This document shows, in pieces, positions 35,890 to 47,552 of a stretch of DNA of 64,000 nucleotides (the first letter of the stretch is position 1; each line of letters begins with the position of its first letter). Location: assembly GCA_019925795.1 (NCBI GenBank), contig CM034314.1, forward strand, positions 99,939,264 to 100,003,263. Reading direction: 5' to 3'. This DNA is from Dendrobium chrysotoxum. Its lineage: Eukaryota > Streptophyta > Magnoliopsida > Asparagales > Orchidaceae. Under the pieces are notes generated by a model, which worked only from the letters and a program-made list of their open reading frames with translations, was not told where the DNA came from and made no database searches. Made by a program: the position numbers and the translations under genes.

Positions 35890-37440
35890 GAAATATTTTA
35901 ATTTCTGCTTGAATTGGAGCGATGCGGCATTGAGACTGTGAGCGCTGAGGCGTTAGCCTTTGAGCACAACGGCGCAAGAAAATGTCGCCGCCGTGTTGAA
36001 GCCTTTGTTTCTATAATAATTCTGAATTCAACATGCAGTGCTACGATGCTAGGTCATTAATAGTATTTTATATATTTTTTATTCTAAATATCTATGCCAT
36101 CACCCCTCACCCTCCCTCATTCTCTTTCCTTGCCCGGGGAAGAAACCGAAGGGGGGCGAGGAAGAGAAGGAAGAGAGAGATACATAAGAGAGAAAGTCAA
36201 TCAAAACATTTTTGTCAGTCGTTCCTTTTTATCAAAATTATTCTATTCGTTGTAAGCAATTATTCTCTTGCTTCTGTTATCAATGATTTTGACTTCTACA
36301 AATTCTATCTTTTCTAAAACTACCAAAAATGCATCATCTCCTGATTTCGTAAGCTTTCACCAAATAACTTTTGATATGTTCTAGATTTGATCATTCTGAA
36401 CAATTTGATATAATTTTATTGCATTTCCACCAGTCAAATATGTGTACAAGAATTTCTATGTAAATTGAGTAGGAAAAATGTATACTGAAAATGAGTTGAA
36501 AGTGATGTACTGTGATTTGATATGAAAATATTGAAATGTAATATTGCCTGAAATGATTGATGTGGATGAATATGAGCCTGTGATTGGGAGTGGTATTAGA
36601 GACACATCAGCCGGAAGATGGTAACTAACTGTTATAGAAGATAAAGTGTCATGCCATGGGAGTCACCTCTTGAACCCTATAGGGAATAAAGTGCTACGTG
36701 GCGGGAGACGCCACTTGAACTTGTAGGGGTCACCTCTAGAATCTTATCTATCTTATGGATGATTCTGATATTGATATTGATTACTGATTAGGAGTCATAA
36801 GAAGCTGGAGAATAATTGAGAATTACAAAGAGTCGGCGCGACTATCACTGATTCATTGAAGGGGAGTTATAAGGAGTACATTGATTGGGAGTCATAAGGG
36901 GCGATTGATCGGGAGTCATAAGAGCAAGAGCAAGATACCCTCATCTAAATATCTGATACAGAGAATGTTAATACTGATCACTGTATTGATATTAACTATT
37001 GTTATTGATAATGTATTGATACTAATATTGTGGATATTGATTATTGTTACTAGATACGGTAACTAATACTACTGTTATAACTGATAGACTGATGTGAACG
37101 ATAGAAATGATAAGGATAGATTGGTTGATAAATTGATACGGTTAACCGGCACCGATAACAGATATTGATGCATTGATTTTCTTACAAGATTTATAGCACA
37201 TCATTTTTCTTTTGCCTTGCATTGATTTCAGTTATAAGATTTTAGTTATTTGCTTAATTTTTTTGCTCATTACAAGATTTTACATGATTTCAGGTAAAAA
37301 ATAAGGGCTTGTAGCATGAGGCTAGGTAGTAATATGTTTTAGTTTTATTATACGTTTTCTAGTTATATGTATTCTTTTATAGTCAGTATGGCTATTGTAC
37401 GTATTGCTTCGGACTCAAAATTTTGTAGTAGAATGTAAAT
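35890..37440 (+). other. Long LTR-like stretch inserted in copia
   Basis: No gene is visible. The segment has GAGCGATGCGGCATTGAG near 35,920, a purine-rich part at 36,130-36,190, and repeated GGGAGTCATAAG motifs at about 36,791, 36,885 and 36,911 together with GATATTGATATTGATTACTG-like words. These are characteristic of chromovirus LTRs in plants. It ends just before an RTE LINE. Precise TG...CA borders and target duplication were not identified, so a solo LTR is inferred only. Confidence 0.4.
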
Positions 37441-37457
37441 ATTAACAATAGAAATAA

Positions 37458-38640
37458 AACAACAACAAGCCTTTATCCCGCTATGTGGGGTCGGTTACAT
37501 GAATCCTTTTTCTCCATTATGTCTTATTAAAGGTCAAATTCTCATCTAAATCTAATAAAGAAAGGTCATTTCTAATATTTTCTAACCAAGTCTTTTTAGG
37601 TCTACCTCTACCTTTCTTAACATAAGTCAAATCTAATACATCTACTTTCCTAACCTGGTCATCGGAAGGCCGCCGTTTTATGCGACCAAACCATCTAAGG
37701 CAACTCTCTCTAATCTTATCTTCCATTGGAGCTACTCCAACCTTTTCATGTATATGCTCATTTCGTATCCTATCTTTAAGAGTAAAGCCACTCATCCACC
37801 TGAGCATCCTCATCTCTGTAACACTTAACTTAATATTATGCTTGTCTTTTAATGGCTAACATTCTGAACAATAAAGCATTGCAGGTCTCACTACCATCTT
37901 ATAAAATTTTCCCTTAAGTTTGGAGGGACTTTTCTATCACATAACAAGCCCAATGCATTCCTCCACTTCAACCATCCAACTTGAATTCTACTAATAATAT
38001 CATCATCTATTTCACCATCACTCTGAACAATAGACCCAAGATATCTAAAACATGTGCTCTTATTAATGACTTGATCGCCCAAAGTCACAATCCCCCCACT
38101 TGATCTATTATTACTAAAATTACACTTCATATATTCAGTTTTAGATCTACTCAAACGAAAGCCTCTAGAATCAAAGGTTGACCTCCATAATTCAAGTTTA
38201 CCTTCAACTTCCTCTCTAATCTTATCAACAAGAAGAATATCATCAGCAAAAGGCATGCACCAGGGTACAACCTCTTATAAATGTCTAGTGAGAACATCCA
38301 TGACTAAAGCAATATATGGGCTTAAGGTTGATCCTTGATGTAATCCAAATGAAATAGAAAAATACTTGGTCAAACCACCTTTTATTTGAACACAAGTAAC
38401 AGCTACTGCATACATATCCTTAATGACTTGAATATAAGCATTATTAACCCCTTTCTTATGTAGAACTCTTCATAGCACTTCTCTTTAAACTTTATCATAT
38501 ACTTTCTCAAAATCAATAAAAATCATATGTAGATCCTCCTTATTCTCTCTATACGTCTCCATCAAACCTCTCAATAAATGTAATGATATTCTTCTTATTA
38601 TTATTTACTTTTCTAATACAATTAATGAACTCTGGATGTC
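37458..38640 (-). mobile_element. RTE-clade LINE, 5'-truncated with RT palm (copy 5), inside copia
   Basis: The minus strand carries two good frames: 38,256 to 37,891 with PFADDILLVDKIREEVEGKL (catalytic FADD intact), SRSKTEYMKCNFS and STCFRYLGSIVQSDGEI; and 37,813 to 37,517 with MRMLRWMSGFTLKDRIRNE, VGVAPMEDKI and KKGRGRPKKTW. Upstream motifs continue to about 38,600. The 3' tail is (AAC)n on + at 37,458-37,468. Copia RNase H resumes about 160 bp beyond its 5' end. Confidence 0.92.
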
Positions 38641-38799
38641 AAATTGATCTGGTTGTAAATGATAGATCATTGATTACTAACTGAAAGAAAAATAAATAGA
38701 ATGGGTAGAAAAGATAAATTAAAGAAAAGAATATAAATTCTTCTACTTTAGATTCTGGGACGTGATATTAGCACTTCCAATTGAAAAGTGAATATATCA

Positions 38800-39240
38800 A
38801 AGATTGCTTGGGAAACACGTCTATTTATTTCATATCAGACATAACATTACCATTTTTATTGGGATGGTATGTCAATTTATGCATTATGCACCATATGAAT
38901 AATACATGAATGATGTCATAAGGATACTCAAGTACTTCATTAAATAACCAAGTATTCTTATGATAACATTCATACATTCTTCGTAAGTAATATCCCCCTA
39001 TTTTAGATCTTTTGACAAGACCTCTATGAACTTATATTTTGATAATAAAATTGCTATCAATATAGCAAACAATAGTATTCATCGTGAACAAATTAAGCAT
39101 GTGGTGGTAGATCAATACTTTAATAAAGAAAAAAAAATCAAAATAGAGACCTACGTGTTTTATATATTTCATATTCAGATCAAACTGCTAACATCTTGGC
39201 CCAAAGGATTGATAAATCCTTATTAAAAAAAATGATCGAC
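38800..39240 (+). pseudogene. Copia RNase H and end of RT
   Basis: After the LINE the copia frame resumes with HVYLFHIRHNI and GMVCQFMHYAPYE, then MNDVIRILKYFIK (about 38,815-38,945), matching the segment between RT and RNase H. The RNase H end is a 66-codon frame at 39,026: MNLYFDNKIAINIANNSIH, EQIKHVVVDQYFNKEKK and LLTSWPKGLINPY. In functional copies the last part reads ADILTKGL. A second copia LTR was not recognised downstream, so the element probably lost its 3' end or the LTR is too diverged. Confidence 0.85.
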
Positions 39241-39299
39241 AAAATAGTGTATAAAATTTGAATAAGTAAAATATTAAGAATAATTCAGAAATAAAAAGT

Positions 39300-39760
39300 A
39301 ATTTAATTAGGATTAATGCTTAAAATGATTAATAATAGGATGTTCAGAGTCAAGCGTTGATGTCGTGAGAGATATTCAAAGGGGAGACGACAATGATCTC
39401 GATAGTTGGGCGTTATTGTTGTGTAATGGGCATCGAGTATTAATGTCAAGAAGGCGTCGAACATTGACTTCGAGATGACATCAGTCGTCGATGTTAAGAC
39501 AACATCAGACAAAAATGAGATATTGAGATGGCACGAGGGCATGATTGTGGGTGTAGAAATTGTTAGTGTTAAGCATCAATATCAACACAATGTCAGACTT
39601 AATATTGAAATGGTTTTCAAACACTGATGTTGTGATGGCATTGTATGTCGATATTGAGATGTCATCGAATGTTATTGTGAAACTCTTAAGTTGCAACCTA
39701 CTAGAGAGAAATGAAAATGAGAATGTTCAAAGAATAGGATATTGAGTGTGGGCAATTGAT
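39300..39760. repeat. Degenerate minisatellite of ATGTCGAGATG-type words
   Basis: From about 39,340 to 39,690 the + strand is built of loosely repeated units such as CGTCGATGTT(A/G)AGA and GATGACATCAG/GATGGCATTG. The period is irregular, about 25-35 bp. No coding capacity is evident. Confidence 0.5.
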
Positions 39761-39839
39761 TTGAGGGCTTGGAGAGGAAATAAGAAATTCAATTTTTATT
39801 TTTTTACTATAAAAAAATTTGAGATGCAATGATTTTTTT

Positions 39840-40030
39840 TAATTTTTTTGAAAAAAAAAGTTCATAAAATATTTGACACATGTGTCAAACACGCATGTCC
39901 AATTTATTTTTAATATTTTTTAATAATGCACATCTTCGGCGTGTCCGACATGTGTCAGAGGTGTGTCGAGCGCATGTCATGTCTGATACGTGTCGGACAC
40001 TGCATACCTCTTTGAGGAGATGTGTCGGTG
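39840..40030. repeat. Cluster of GTGTC-GACAC half-palindromes
   Basis: ACACATGTGTCA (39,880), GTGTCCGACATGTGTC (about 39,941) and ACGTGTCGGACAC (about 39,988) recur within about 130 bp. This type of CACGTGTC-rich sequence occurs in plant repeats; the host element is not identified. Confidence 0.4.
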
Positions 40031-40070
40031 CATCATAGATTTCACCCTAAAGCTCGATCTAGCCACATTC

Positions 40071-40639
40071 TTATTTGCAGTTATTGTAATATGAATTAAT
40101 GTTGGAGTAAGAGTCATCGTTAAAAGGAGAGCTTTTGATGGTGTTGAAGCACAAGAACAGCCTAGGAAGGCAATGGAGCCTTTGAAAGAACGACCTCCCT
40201 TCTTCCTTTTCCTCCTCTCTATCTTCAGTTACAAGATTTAGCCATCTTTTCTTCAAATGGCTCCTCACCTCAGAAATTAGATTTCCATCCTCATCCATGT
40301 CATCAAAGAATGCTCCCAAATCAAGATTCATATCTAAGCCCATGTCAATATCAATTGGTGGGCCTCTAAGAATGTCAAAACCTAGAAGTCTCGGCGACCT
40401 GATCAACTTGACAAATAAATAAATTTTAAATATCATTCAAAATTAAAGTTCATTTTACCTATCATTTGAGGCAAGAGGATAATTACCGCCTTATACATGA
40501 ACGACTTACATTCATCAACAAAGAGATTACGGACAATCAACTTGTCCTTTGTAGTTTTACTTGAGCATGTCATAAACTCATAATCGGTCATCCCTTTGTC
40601 ATTGTCCTTTGTAGTTTTACTAGGGCAAGTCATAGTCAA
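40071..40639 (-). pseudogene. Unrecognised two-part coding remnant with 20-residue repeat
   Basis: Two consecutive minus-strand frames, 40,639-40,433 and 40,436-40,071, may be exons: the first ends near a GTAAAA donor-like site and the second continues after TTTGTCAAG. The first contains a 60-bp tandem duplication (40,544 and 40,604 on +) giving the peptide repeat MTC(P/S)SKTTKD. The second has IDIDMGLDMNLDLGAFFDD, a Glu-rich stretch and RSHLKKRWLNLV. I do not recognise the family. The acidic Asp-rich part is unlike the surrounding AT-rich noise, suggesting genuine coding ancestry. No transposase or host domain is assignable. Confidence 0.3.
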
Positions 40640-42760
40640 TCATTCCTTTGTCAAGTTCATAAAAAAAAAAATACTTATTCTTCCAATCTTAGATGTTTTG
40701 CTTTAGTCCTTCCATATTCACGCCTTGATGAGAATAAAACTATACCCTCCTTAAAGCCCTTTTACCATGAACAAGACCTTGAAAATGTTGAAGTTACACT
40801 TTGCCCACTACTTGCAAAGAAGGATGATGTAGCATACTACACTTGCTAATAAATCCAACATCTAGGACCTCCCCGAAGAAGTTGAGAATCGCAAAAATCT
40901 CCATGAAAAATGGAAGTCGTAGCCAAGCTTAAACTAGTCCATGTAGAAACACAACTTGTTGTCAAAGAAATTGTTAGGGAATTTGTTTGCTTCCTGCAAC
41001 TATGATCTAGTACTCATCTAGAAGATGGAGCTCCTCCAAGCTAACAACACCTCTCGCCTTGATCGATGAGTTTAGGCACCTTTCCACCTTCATGAAGCTC
41101 TTCAAGTAGTTAAGCACATAAGCCACCATAAACAAGCAGAGTTTTAAGAAATGAGAAAAAAGATGAACAGAAAGAACAAAGAATGAAAGAAAAGAAAGGG
41201 ATTCCTAAAGCATTAAAAACTAAGGCACCAAAAACAATCCCTTTTAATAGGCAAAATTGTAATACCTTAATCACCATATCAAATTAAGGTTGTCAATTCA
41301 TAATATTATCTTCACAACCATTGATTTGATAGCCAAATTTCTGAAAAAGATTGGCATTATTGTGTCTTAGCACAAGAAAGCTAAATGATGGGCATCGATG
41401 ACCGCCTTTGAATTGGTCAAAACATGTTGATTCTACAATAAAGGATTGAATTTGTAATAAGAAAATTAACTTCTTAAAAAAGGAAGACTTCCTAATCAAG
41501 GCCTGGCTCCAAAGTAGCTGCCTTTATGTTGAACGACAACTAATATATGAAGTTTGACTTCAAACAGATAAAACTAATATAATGAATATAAAAGTAAAAG
41601 AAAGATCAAAGCATATTTCTTCAAATCTTATAAACATGAGACAAATTCAAAGGAAAGTGAACTTTCAATTCATTCAATGTAGAAAATTTAGACATCAATA
41701 TAAATCGTAAAAATACAACATTCGAAGTAATAATTTCTATTTTTAAATGAGGTGCACTTCAAAACTTCAAAATAAAGAAAACAACTTTAAGACTCAAGTG
41801 CACAATTTGAAGGACAACCTGGACACTAGTAGAGTTTTTTAACTCACCATAACAAGACAAAGAAGCTCCTCCTAACATGCAACTTAATTTGGTGTCAAGC
41901 ATAATCTTGCATAGGAGATCTCCTACCCAAATCAATTAATGAAGCACGAATTCATTCTCGGCAGCAAATTGACTCATTTTAAAAGTCTTAGAAAACTTCC
42001 TCAACAACACAACTTGGGTTCTAAGTTCTTTAACTTATGACAAATATCACGAATGAAGTTCTAGGTAGCTCAATAGGGGATGGCGATAATTGAGTTCATC
42101 CTTTCCTCCATATGATTGAGATGTCCATCAATTTAAATGGCAACTTCAAGCCTACAACTCTCAGCTCAACAGTCATCAAAGTATATATTTTCTCATCTAG
42201 CTTGGCCTTCTCAATTTTACGCTAACTTCAAGACTCATTGTTGTCTTCTTCAAAGTCAAACTTGGCAAGAGCTCCTTACCTGGCTTCAAGAATTATTACT
42301 CTAGCTACAAGAGAGCTCCTTACCAGTTTTTAAGAAATATTTTGAGACTTAGCTTCTCTCTCTTCTTCTCACATCTTATGCATAATTAATTTCTCTAGTA
42401 AGGTCATGGTATTCTGCAATGAATAACTTTCGATCCAACACACATATATCTATATATGCATGGCTTGTGCATGTGTGTATAGTGTATACGCATGTGTACA
42501 TGCATTGATCTATGTTAGATGATGAATTTTTCCCTAAAAAAATATGCTGATTTTATCTTAGAAGATTTTTTTGCTGAAATTCAAGAATCTGGATTAAAGT
42601 AATGAGCTAATTTGGCAGACTTGACGATCCAACCTATAGGTATTGAAGCTTAGCTTGAGATTAATCATCTTTAAAATATGATTTTTTTATTGCATAATTA
42701 AGGCTTGAAGCATTGGAAAAATCAACAAGCAATTGGTAGGCATATTCAAAATAAGTTCCA
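40640..42760. other. No recognisable gene
   Basis: Short minus-strand frames occur (for example 41,499-41,293). A further minus-strand stretch around 41,850-42,400 has a Leu/Lys/Glu-rich hypothetical translation with several stops. None matches a family I know. No third exon of the EngB-like gene was found here. Confidence 0.45.
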
Positions 42761-42770
42761 AAAGACATAC

Positions 42771-43316
42771 CCATATCCAGGCAAGTCCACAATGTACCAC
42801 CTTGCGCTGATTAGAAAGTGATTTATCAAGCTGAATTTCCCTGCAGACAAACAGCACAAAGGAACATCATCCACAGCCCAAACTGATAAATCAGGGAATT
42901 AGAAAAATACAGCAAAATGAAACTCTTATATAGAAACACGGAGGATGGCAGAGGGAAGGTGACTTGGTTTCATGGATATTAGGGCAATATCCTTTCGGTG
43001 GACAAGGGCGTTGATGAGAGACGATTTGCAACGTTGGACCTCCTGAGGATAGCGAATTCAGGTCGGTCATCTTTGGGGCAATCTTTAGCCCGCGAAATGC
43101 TCTTCACGAAATCCGCATGCCTGATCTGCGCACCACCGGCGTATGGGCCAACCATAATATTTGATACAGGAAGAACCATTCTGACCGTCACATCCCCCTT
43201 CGCCACCCCCGGTGGCACGAAAAGGGCTTCCCTAACTAGTTCTGGCCGCGGGGCCGCAAATAACGAACACGGAAGCCGGCGGCTATGGGCTTGCCAGGGT
43301 TTAGTCGGTTGTAAAG
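42771..43316 (-). pseudogene. EngB/YihA-type GTP-binding protein gene, exons 1 (part) and 2, frameshifted
   Basis: EngB-type GTPases act in ribosome assembly and in plants are organelle-targeted. On the minus strand exon 1 (43,316-42,964) reads EALFVPPGVAKGDVTVRMVL, GPYAGGAQIRHADFVKSI and DCPKDDRPEFAILRRSNV, the conserved run into the P-loop. One base is missing where GTTGGC is expected (GTTGC), shifting the frame inside the GRSNVGKSS motif; beyond it the other frame continues SLINALVHRKDIALISMKP. The first glycine of the P-loop is Arg. Intron 42,963-42,841 has GT...AG ends. Exon 2 (42,840-42,771) gives SLINHFLISARWYIVDLPGY with the G3 motif DLPG, followed by a GTATG donor. Later exons were not found. 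Retained introns mean it is not a processed copy. Confidence 0.85.
43308..43316. repeat. Left 9-bp target-site duplication of the MULE
   Basis: GTTGTAAAG here is identical to 50,505-50,513. A 9-bp duplication is diagnostic for Mutator-type transposition. Confidence 0.97.
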
Positions 43317-43451
43317 GGAAAATTATTAGGTCCGGTCACCGGATCTATCTCTGAATTCGGACGCCAATAGAAACACGTCATGTGGTTTCATTTTTTTATT
43401 CTAAAATTTTTATTTTATGTCTTTTCAGTCCGATTGGCCCGACCCAACCCA
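43317..43451 (+). repeat. Left terminal inverted repeat of the MULE
   Basis: This 135-bp segment matches the reverse complement of 50,371-50,504 nearly throughout: AATTATTAGGTCCGGTCACC, CAATAGAAACACG(T/C)CATGTGG, TTCATTTTTTTATTCTAAAA, TTATGTCTTTTCAG and GGCCCGACCCAACCCA. I estimate a dozen or so mismatches by eye. Confidence 0.95.
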
Positions 43452-43591
43452 GTGTTATTTTCATTTTAAACGTAGGGTTTGCGCTATTTTAGAAACCCAC
43501 GCTTTTGAAGAAAAAACGAGCTAGGAATTTGCAGAGAAGAGATGGACTGCTCACCGAAGAGAGAGGGGCAAAGGTGCATGAAATCGGAAGT

Positions 43592-46305
43592 ATGAATGAA
43601 TCAGAAGTTAACTTAGCTGGATCTTCCTCAGGTTTCAATATTTCGGTAAGTTTCAATCTCAGCGCAAGTTGTATGAAGAAAATACGAGCTAGAAAGTTGT
43701 AAGGGTTTAGCTGTGTAGAAAAAGGTTATATGGTTTCCGCTTATTAGAGGCACAAGCTCTTAGAAGTAAACAAAGCTGTGCAGTCAGTTTAGGGTTTAGG
43801 CAAAAAAGTTAATAAACTCTTAGATCTTGTTGTTTAGCTTTAAAATTAGTTATTTTAAGAAGAAAAAAATATTGATTTTAGATTTGGGAAAGCTGTAGAA
43901 GATGCGCTTGAGTTGTGCTAGAGTTGCGCTTGAGTTGCGCTAGAGTTGCGCTTGAGTTGCATTTTAGTTGCGCTTTAGTTGCACTTTAGTTGCGCTTTTG
44001 TTGCGCTTTCTGATCTGGTGTTTTGTTATCATCTCAGGCTGTTTATAAAGACGAGAGAGAAGCATATGAATGTTATTGTACTTATGCCCATGATAATGGC
44101 TTTAGCGTGCGGAAGGATCATCACATTTTCTGGCCAAATTCTAGGAAGATAAAATCCAAGGACTTTGTCTGCTCAAAAGCTGATTTCAAGAGAAGTATTG
44201 ATCTGAATTCAACAAAGAGATTTACTAAACCAGATGTTCGAACCGGTTGTCCATCTATGGTAAGGTTTGCAGTTGATGAAGATGGTTACTGGCATGTCAA
44301 AAGATTTATTGAATCCCACAACCATGAATTGGCTAGCCCTACCGATCGACACCTTCTAAGATCATGTAGGAATGTTGTTGAGGAAAAAGCTTCCGTCCTA
44401 AAATCAATGACAGATGCAAGAATTAGAATCGTTGACGCATATGCCTATCTTGCAGAGGAAGTTGGAGGATATGAGAATATTGGATTCTCTAAGAGAGGTG
44501 CCTATAATATTATTCAGAAAGAGAAAAGAGCAAAGATTGAAAATAGTGACACTAATTCTTTGATTCAATTATTTAAAGATCGACAAGTTGAGGACAACAT
44601 GTTCGCATGAGATGTTCAAATTGATGAGCATGATAGATTGTTAAATTTTTTTTGGGTTGATGGGAGAGGCAGGATAGATTATGAATGTTTTGGAGATGTG
44701 TTGATTTTTGATACTAGCTATAGGCTCAACAAGTATAATTTTGTATGTGCACCATTTGTTAGTGTTAACAATCATTGGCAGAACATTTTGTTAGGGGTTA
44801 CTTTTTTGTCAGAAGAAATAATTGAAAGTTTTACATGGTTGTTTAAAACATTTTTACGAATAATGGGCCCTAAACATCCAACAACAATATTCACTGATCA
44901 GGACCAAGCTATGGCTAAGGCCATAGAAGATGCCTTACCTCACACTCGTCATAGATTATGCCAATGGCACATCTTCAAAAAGGTTCCATCAAAAGTACCT
45001 ATCTTCAATAGTAATACTAAAGCCAGAGGTCTCTTCTATAAGTGTATGAGGAAGTGTGATTCTGAGGAAGTATTTGAGGAGGCATGGGCTGAAATGATCA
45101 AGGAAGGGAACCTTCATAACCATGAATGGTTGCAGGATCTTTATAAGATAAGGAGAAAGTGGTCAACAGCTTTTAATAAGGATTGTTTTAGCATGGGCAT
45201 TTTATCCACGCAGTGTAGCGAGTGTACTAATAATGTGTGTCATGGCATTTCTAAGCCAACAAGTTCATTAACTAATTATTTTCTTAGGTTATAAAAGGTA
45301 CTGATGAATTGGCGGTAAAATGAGCAGGATGAGGAGTACAAATGCAGTCAGTCTGAAATTGTTCCTATAATAAGGACCAGCTCAATATTAAAGCAAGCAA
45401 GCAAGGTTTTACTCAAGAAAATTATATTCATTTTTTGAGGAAAAATTTATACAGGGTGTAGAAGGAATGAGCATAGACTTCGTCTCGACTGATTCTTCAA
45501 AGTTTTTAGTCAACTACATAGAGAATAAGGAACAACAACATCCTTGGGTGGTTGATTTCGATGCAACGGAAGGTAACATTCAACGCACCTGCAGGAAGTA
45601 TGATACCATGGGATTGTTGTGTTCTCATAGTTTGAGGGTTTTGAGACAGTTGGATATTGCTAGAATCCTCGAGAAGTACCTACTACTGCGATGGTTAGCA
45701 AGAGCTCGAAAAAAATTTTATTCAGGTAACTTGACCAATGCTAAAAGAAATAATAACTTTGAAGGTGGTAGGGGATTAATATTCAGGAACCAAGTGAGCA
45801 GATTTACATATCAAATGAGCACAAAAGCTCAAAGGAATGAAGAGGCAGAGGAGCTTATTTTGCCTCAATGAAAGACATGGCTGAAAACTTATACTCAATT
45901 CTTGGTAGTAAGAAAATAAATCAGAAGAATGCTGCAAGAACCTAAGGTAACAGTACAAATTTGAAAGATCCACTAAAATATAGACCTAAAGGCATATCTA
46001 ATGCAGGACTAAAAAGCCATTGAGAAAAGAAGAAGCAGCCTAAAAGTAAGTTTTAATAACCTGTCAAATATATTTTCTCCTTACCTAAGACTAAAGCTGT
46101 GGTTTTTTACAGAGAAGCAACCAATGGTGGGGGAAAAATAATGGAAGAACCTTCTTCAACACAGATGAACTTCTCAAGCATGCCTGAATATTTCAGTGAG
46201 GAATATATAACAGGCCACCCAACAAGCCAGCCAGGTGCTGAGTACACCAGATTGATGATGGATTTCATTACTTTAGAGTTGGAATTTAATCAATTTTCAG
46301 TGTAA
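43592..46305 (+). pseudogene. MULE transposase, FAR1-related, with intron-exon structure and several lesions
   Basis: The product would cut and paste the element. Exon 1 (43,592-43,645) starts MNESEVNLAGSSSGFNIS and ends at a GTAAGT donor; exon 2 begins 44,038 after CATCTCAG, in phase. Exon 2 has a FAR1-type zinc DNA-binding domain (CYCTYAHDNGFSVRKDHH, FVCSKADF, GCPSMVRF, FIESHNHELASP). The MULE DDE core follows: D in VLIFDTSYRLNKYNF, D in IFTDQDQAMAKAIEDA with CQWHIFKK, and E in EEVFEEAWAEMI. A SWIM zinc finger (CRKYDTMGLLCSHSLRVL) lies at about 45,596. A last small exon (46,115-46,305) follows a GTAAG donor at 46,046. Lesions: TGA at 44,608-44,610 where Trp is plausible, TAA near 45,293 and 45,330, frameshifts at about 45,410-45,450, and a missing first SWIM cysteine. 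Confidence 0.9.
43903..44009 (+). repeat. 11-bp GCGC repeat array A (transposase intron 1)
   Basis: About ten units of an 11-bp word such as TTGAGTTGCGC, AGAGTTGCGCT and TTAGTTGCGCT in tandem. It lies wholly inside transposase intron 1 and ends about 28 bp before the splice acceptor. Confidence 0.93.
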
Positions 46306-46401
46306 TAATATTAATTGTGAAATTGTGAATATTTGTTGTAATAAGTATTGAATTTTAATAATAGATATTTATTGGAACTTGTGAATAATGTAATGTTATG
46401 A

Positions 46402-46531
46402 GCTTTACCTGCGCTTTACCTACGCTTTACCTGTGCTTTACCTGCGCTTTATATGTGCTTTACCTGCGCTTTAATTGCGTTTTACCTGCGCTTTACCTGC
46501 GCTTTACCTGCGCTTTACTTACGCTTTACTT
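46402..46531 (+). repeat. 11-bp GCGC repeat array B (gap between the converging genes)
   Basis: About 12 tandem units of GCTTTACCTGC with point variants. It lies between the transposase stop (46,305) and the Ulp1-like stop (46,703, minus strand). Confidence 0.95.
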
Positions 46532-47507
46532 GATGAGGGAAAATTAGTTTAAAGAGTTACAAAAGCATAAACTATGTATTAACAGTAAAATTTACAAGAT
46601 GTACAACACAAGGACTTTATATTAACATTAAAATGTATAAGATTTACAACACAAAGACTCTATATAAACATTGAAATGTATAAAATTTATAAAAACGCAG
46701 CTTTACATCTTTGTCATAAGACAAAGAGCATATCCAAGTTCAACCCTAAATTTTGGCATATATTTTTGCCAGTCTTTTAAAGAAGCCCAGTCCGTTTTCT
46801 ATCGAAGTATGGCTCTCTCTCCATATATTTGCATATAAAAATTCTGCAGTCATATTCATTTGACTGAGTTGGAATTTCACTGACAGTTTGTAATTTCCAA
46901 GTTGTTATATCGCTTGAAAAGACTCCTGTTTTGTCTTCATGTATTTGTTTAATCTGAAAAAAAAATATTTAAACTCATGTGGTGATATTGAGTAAAACAG
47001 TTTTATAAAGTTAAGCTTTAAACTTACAACTTCAGTACAAATTGCCTTGTGTTCTAGATTGGGTAACGAATCATATAATTTTCATACTTTATCTTTTAAC
47101 CTTTCTATAATTAGTACCCAATGACCTTTGAAACAAATAGGTTGAACAATAAGTTTGATATCCCTAATAGAATCAGGATTTATGTGCTGTATGAACATTT
47201 CAAAATTTTGTTTATAACCTCTATAAGCCTGCAGTAATTAAACATAAAAAGAATCTTAGACAAAAATAATGTTATTAAAAAACTATATAAGATGAGTGTA
47301 AATTCTACTAACCCTGTATAGTGGAGAAATATATAGGTAATTTTGAAATTCTTTTGGCATAATCCTTCTCTTTTCAGATAACAAAAAAGCAAATGCATCT
47401 ACATGGTTATCAGCCAAATACTGATTTGTTAGAATATCATCAATATCACCTCGATTTATTACTATGTTTCCAGATTGAAAAATAACGTCGTCCTTGTAAA
47501 ACAAAAA

Positions 47508-47552
47508 AGCGCAGGTAAAGCGTAACTAAAGCGCAGGTAAAGCGCACGTAAA
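47508..47552 (-). repeat. 11-bp GCGC repeat array C (Ulp1-like intron 4)
   Basis: About four units of GCGCA(G/C)GTAAA in the reverse sense to arrays A and B as read on +. Lies between protease exons ending at 47,569 and starting at 47,492. Confidence 0.88.

Larger units (their letters stand above)
29673..39240 (+). mobile_element. Ty1/copia retrotransposon broken into four segments by nested insertions
   Basis: Copia domains occur in correct order on the same strand in four separated blocks: gag and protease (29,688-30,420), integrase (about 32,500-33,700), reverse transcriptase (34,942-35,880) and the end of RT plus RNase H (about 38,800-39,230). Between them lie an LTR-like unit with a small ORF, a short insert, two RTE LINEs in opposite orientation, and a long LTR-like stretch. 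The continuity of domain order shows one element that received later insertions. Confidence 0.85.

Noticed and set aside
36033..36317. 94-codon frame in the LTR-like insert
   Set aside because: Crosses a purine-rich leader segment and has no motif; more consistent with non-coding LTR sequence.
42998..43354. 118-codon + strand frame
   Set aside because: It overlaps the minus-strand EngB-like exon and crosses the MULE border at 43,317; the minus strand has clear family motifs.
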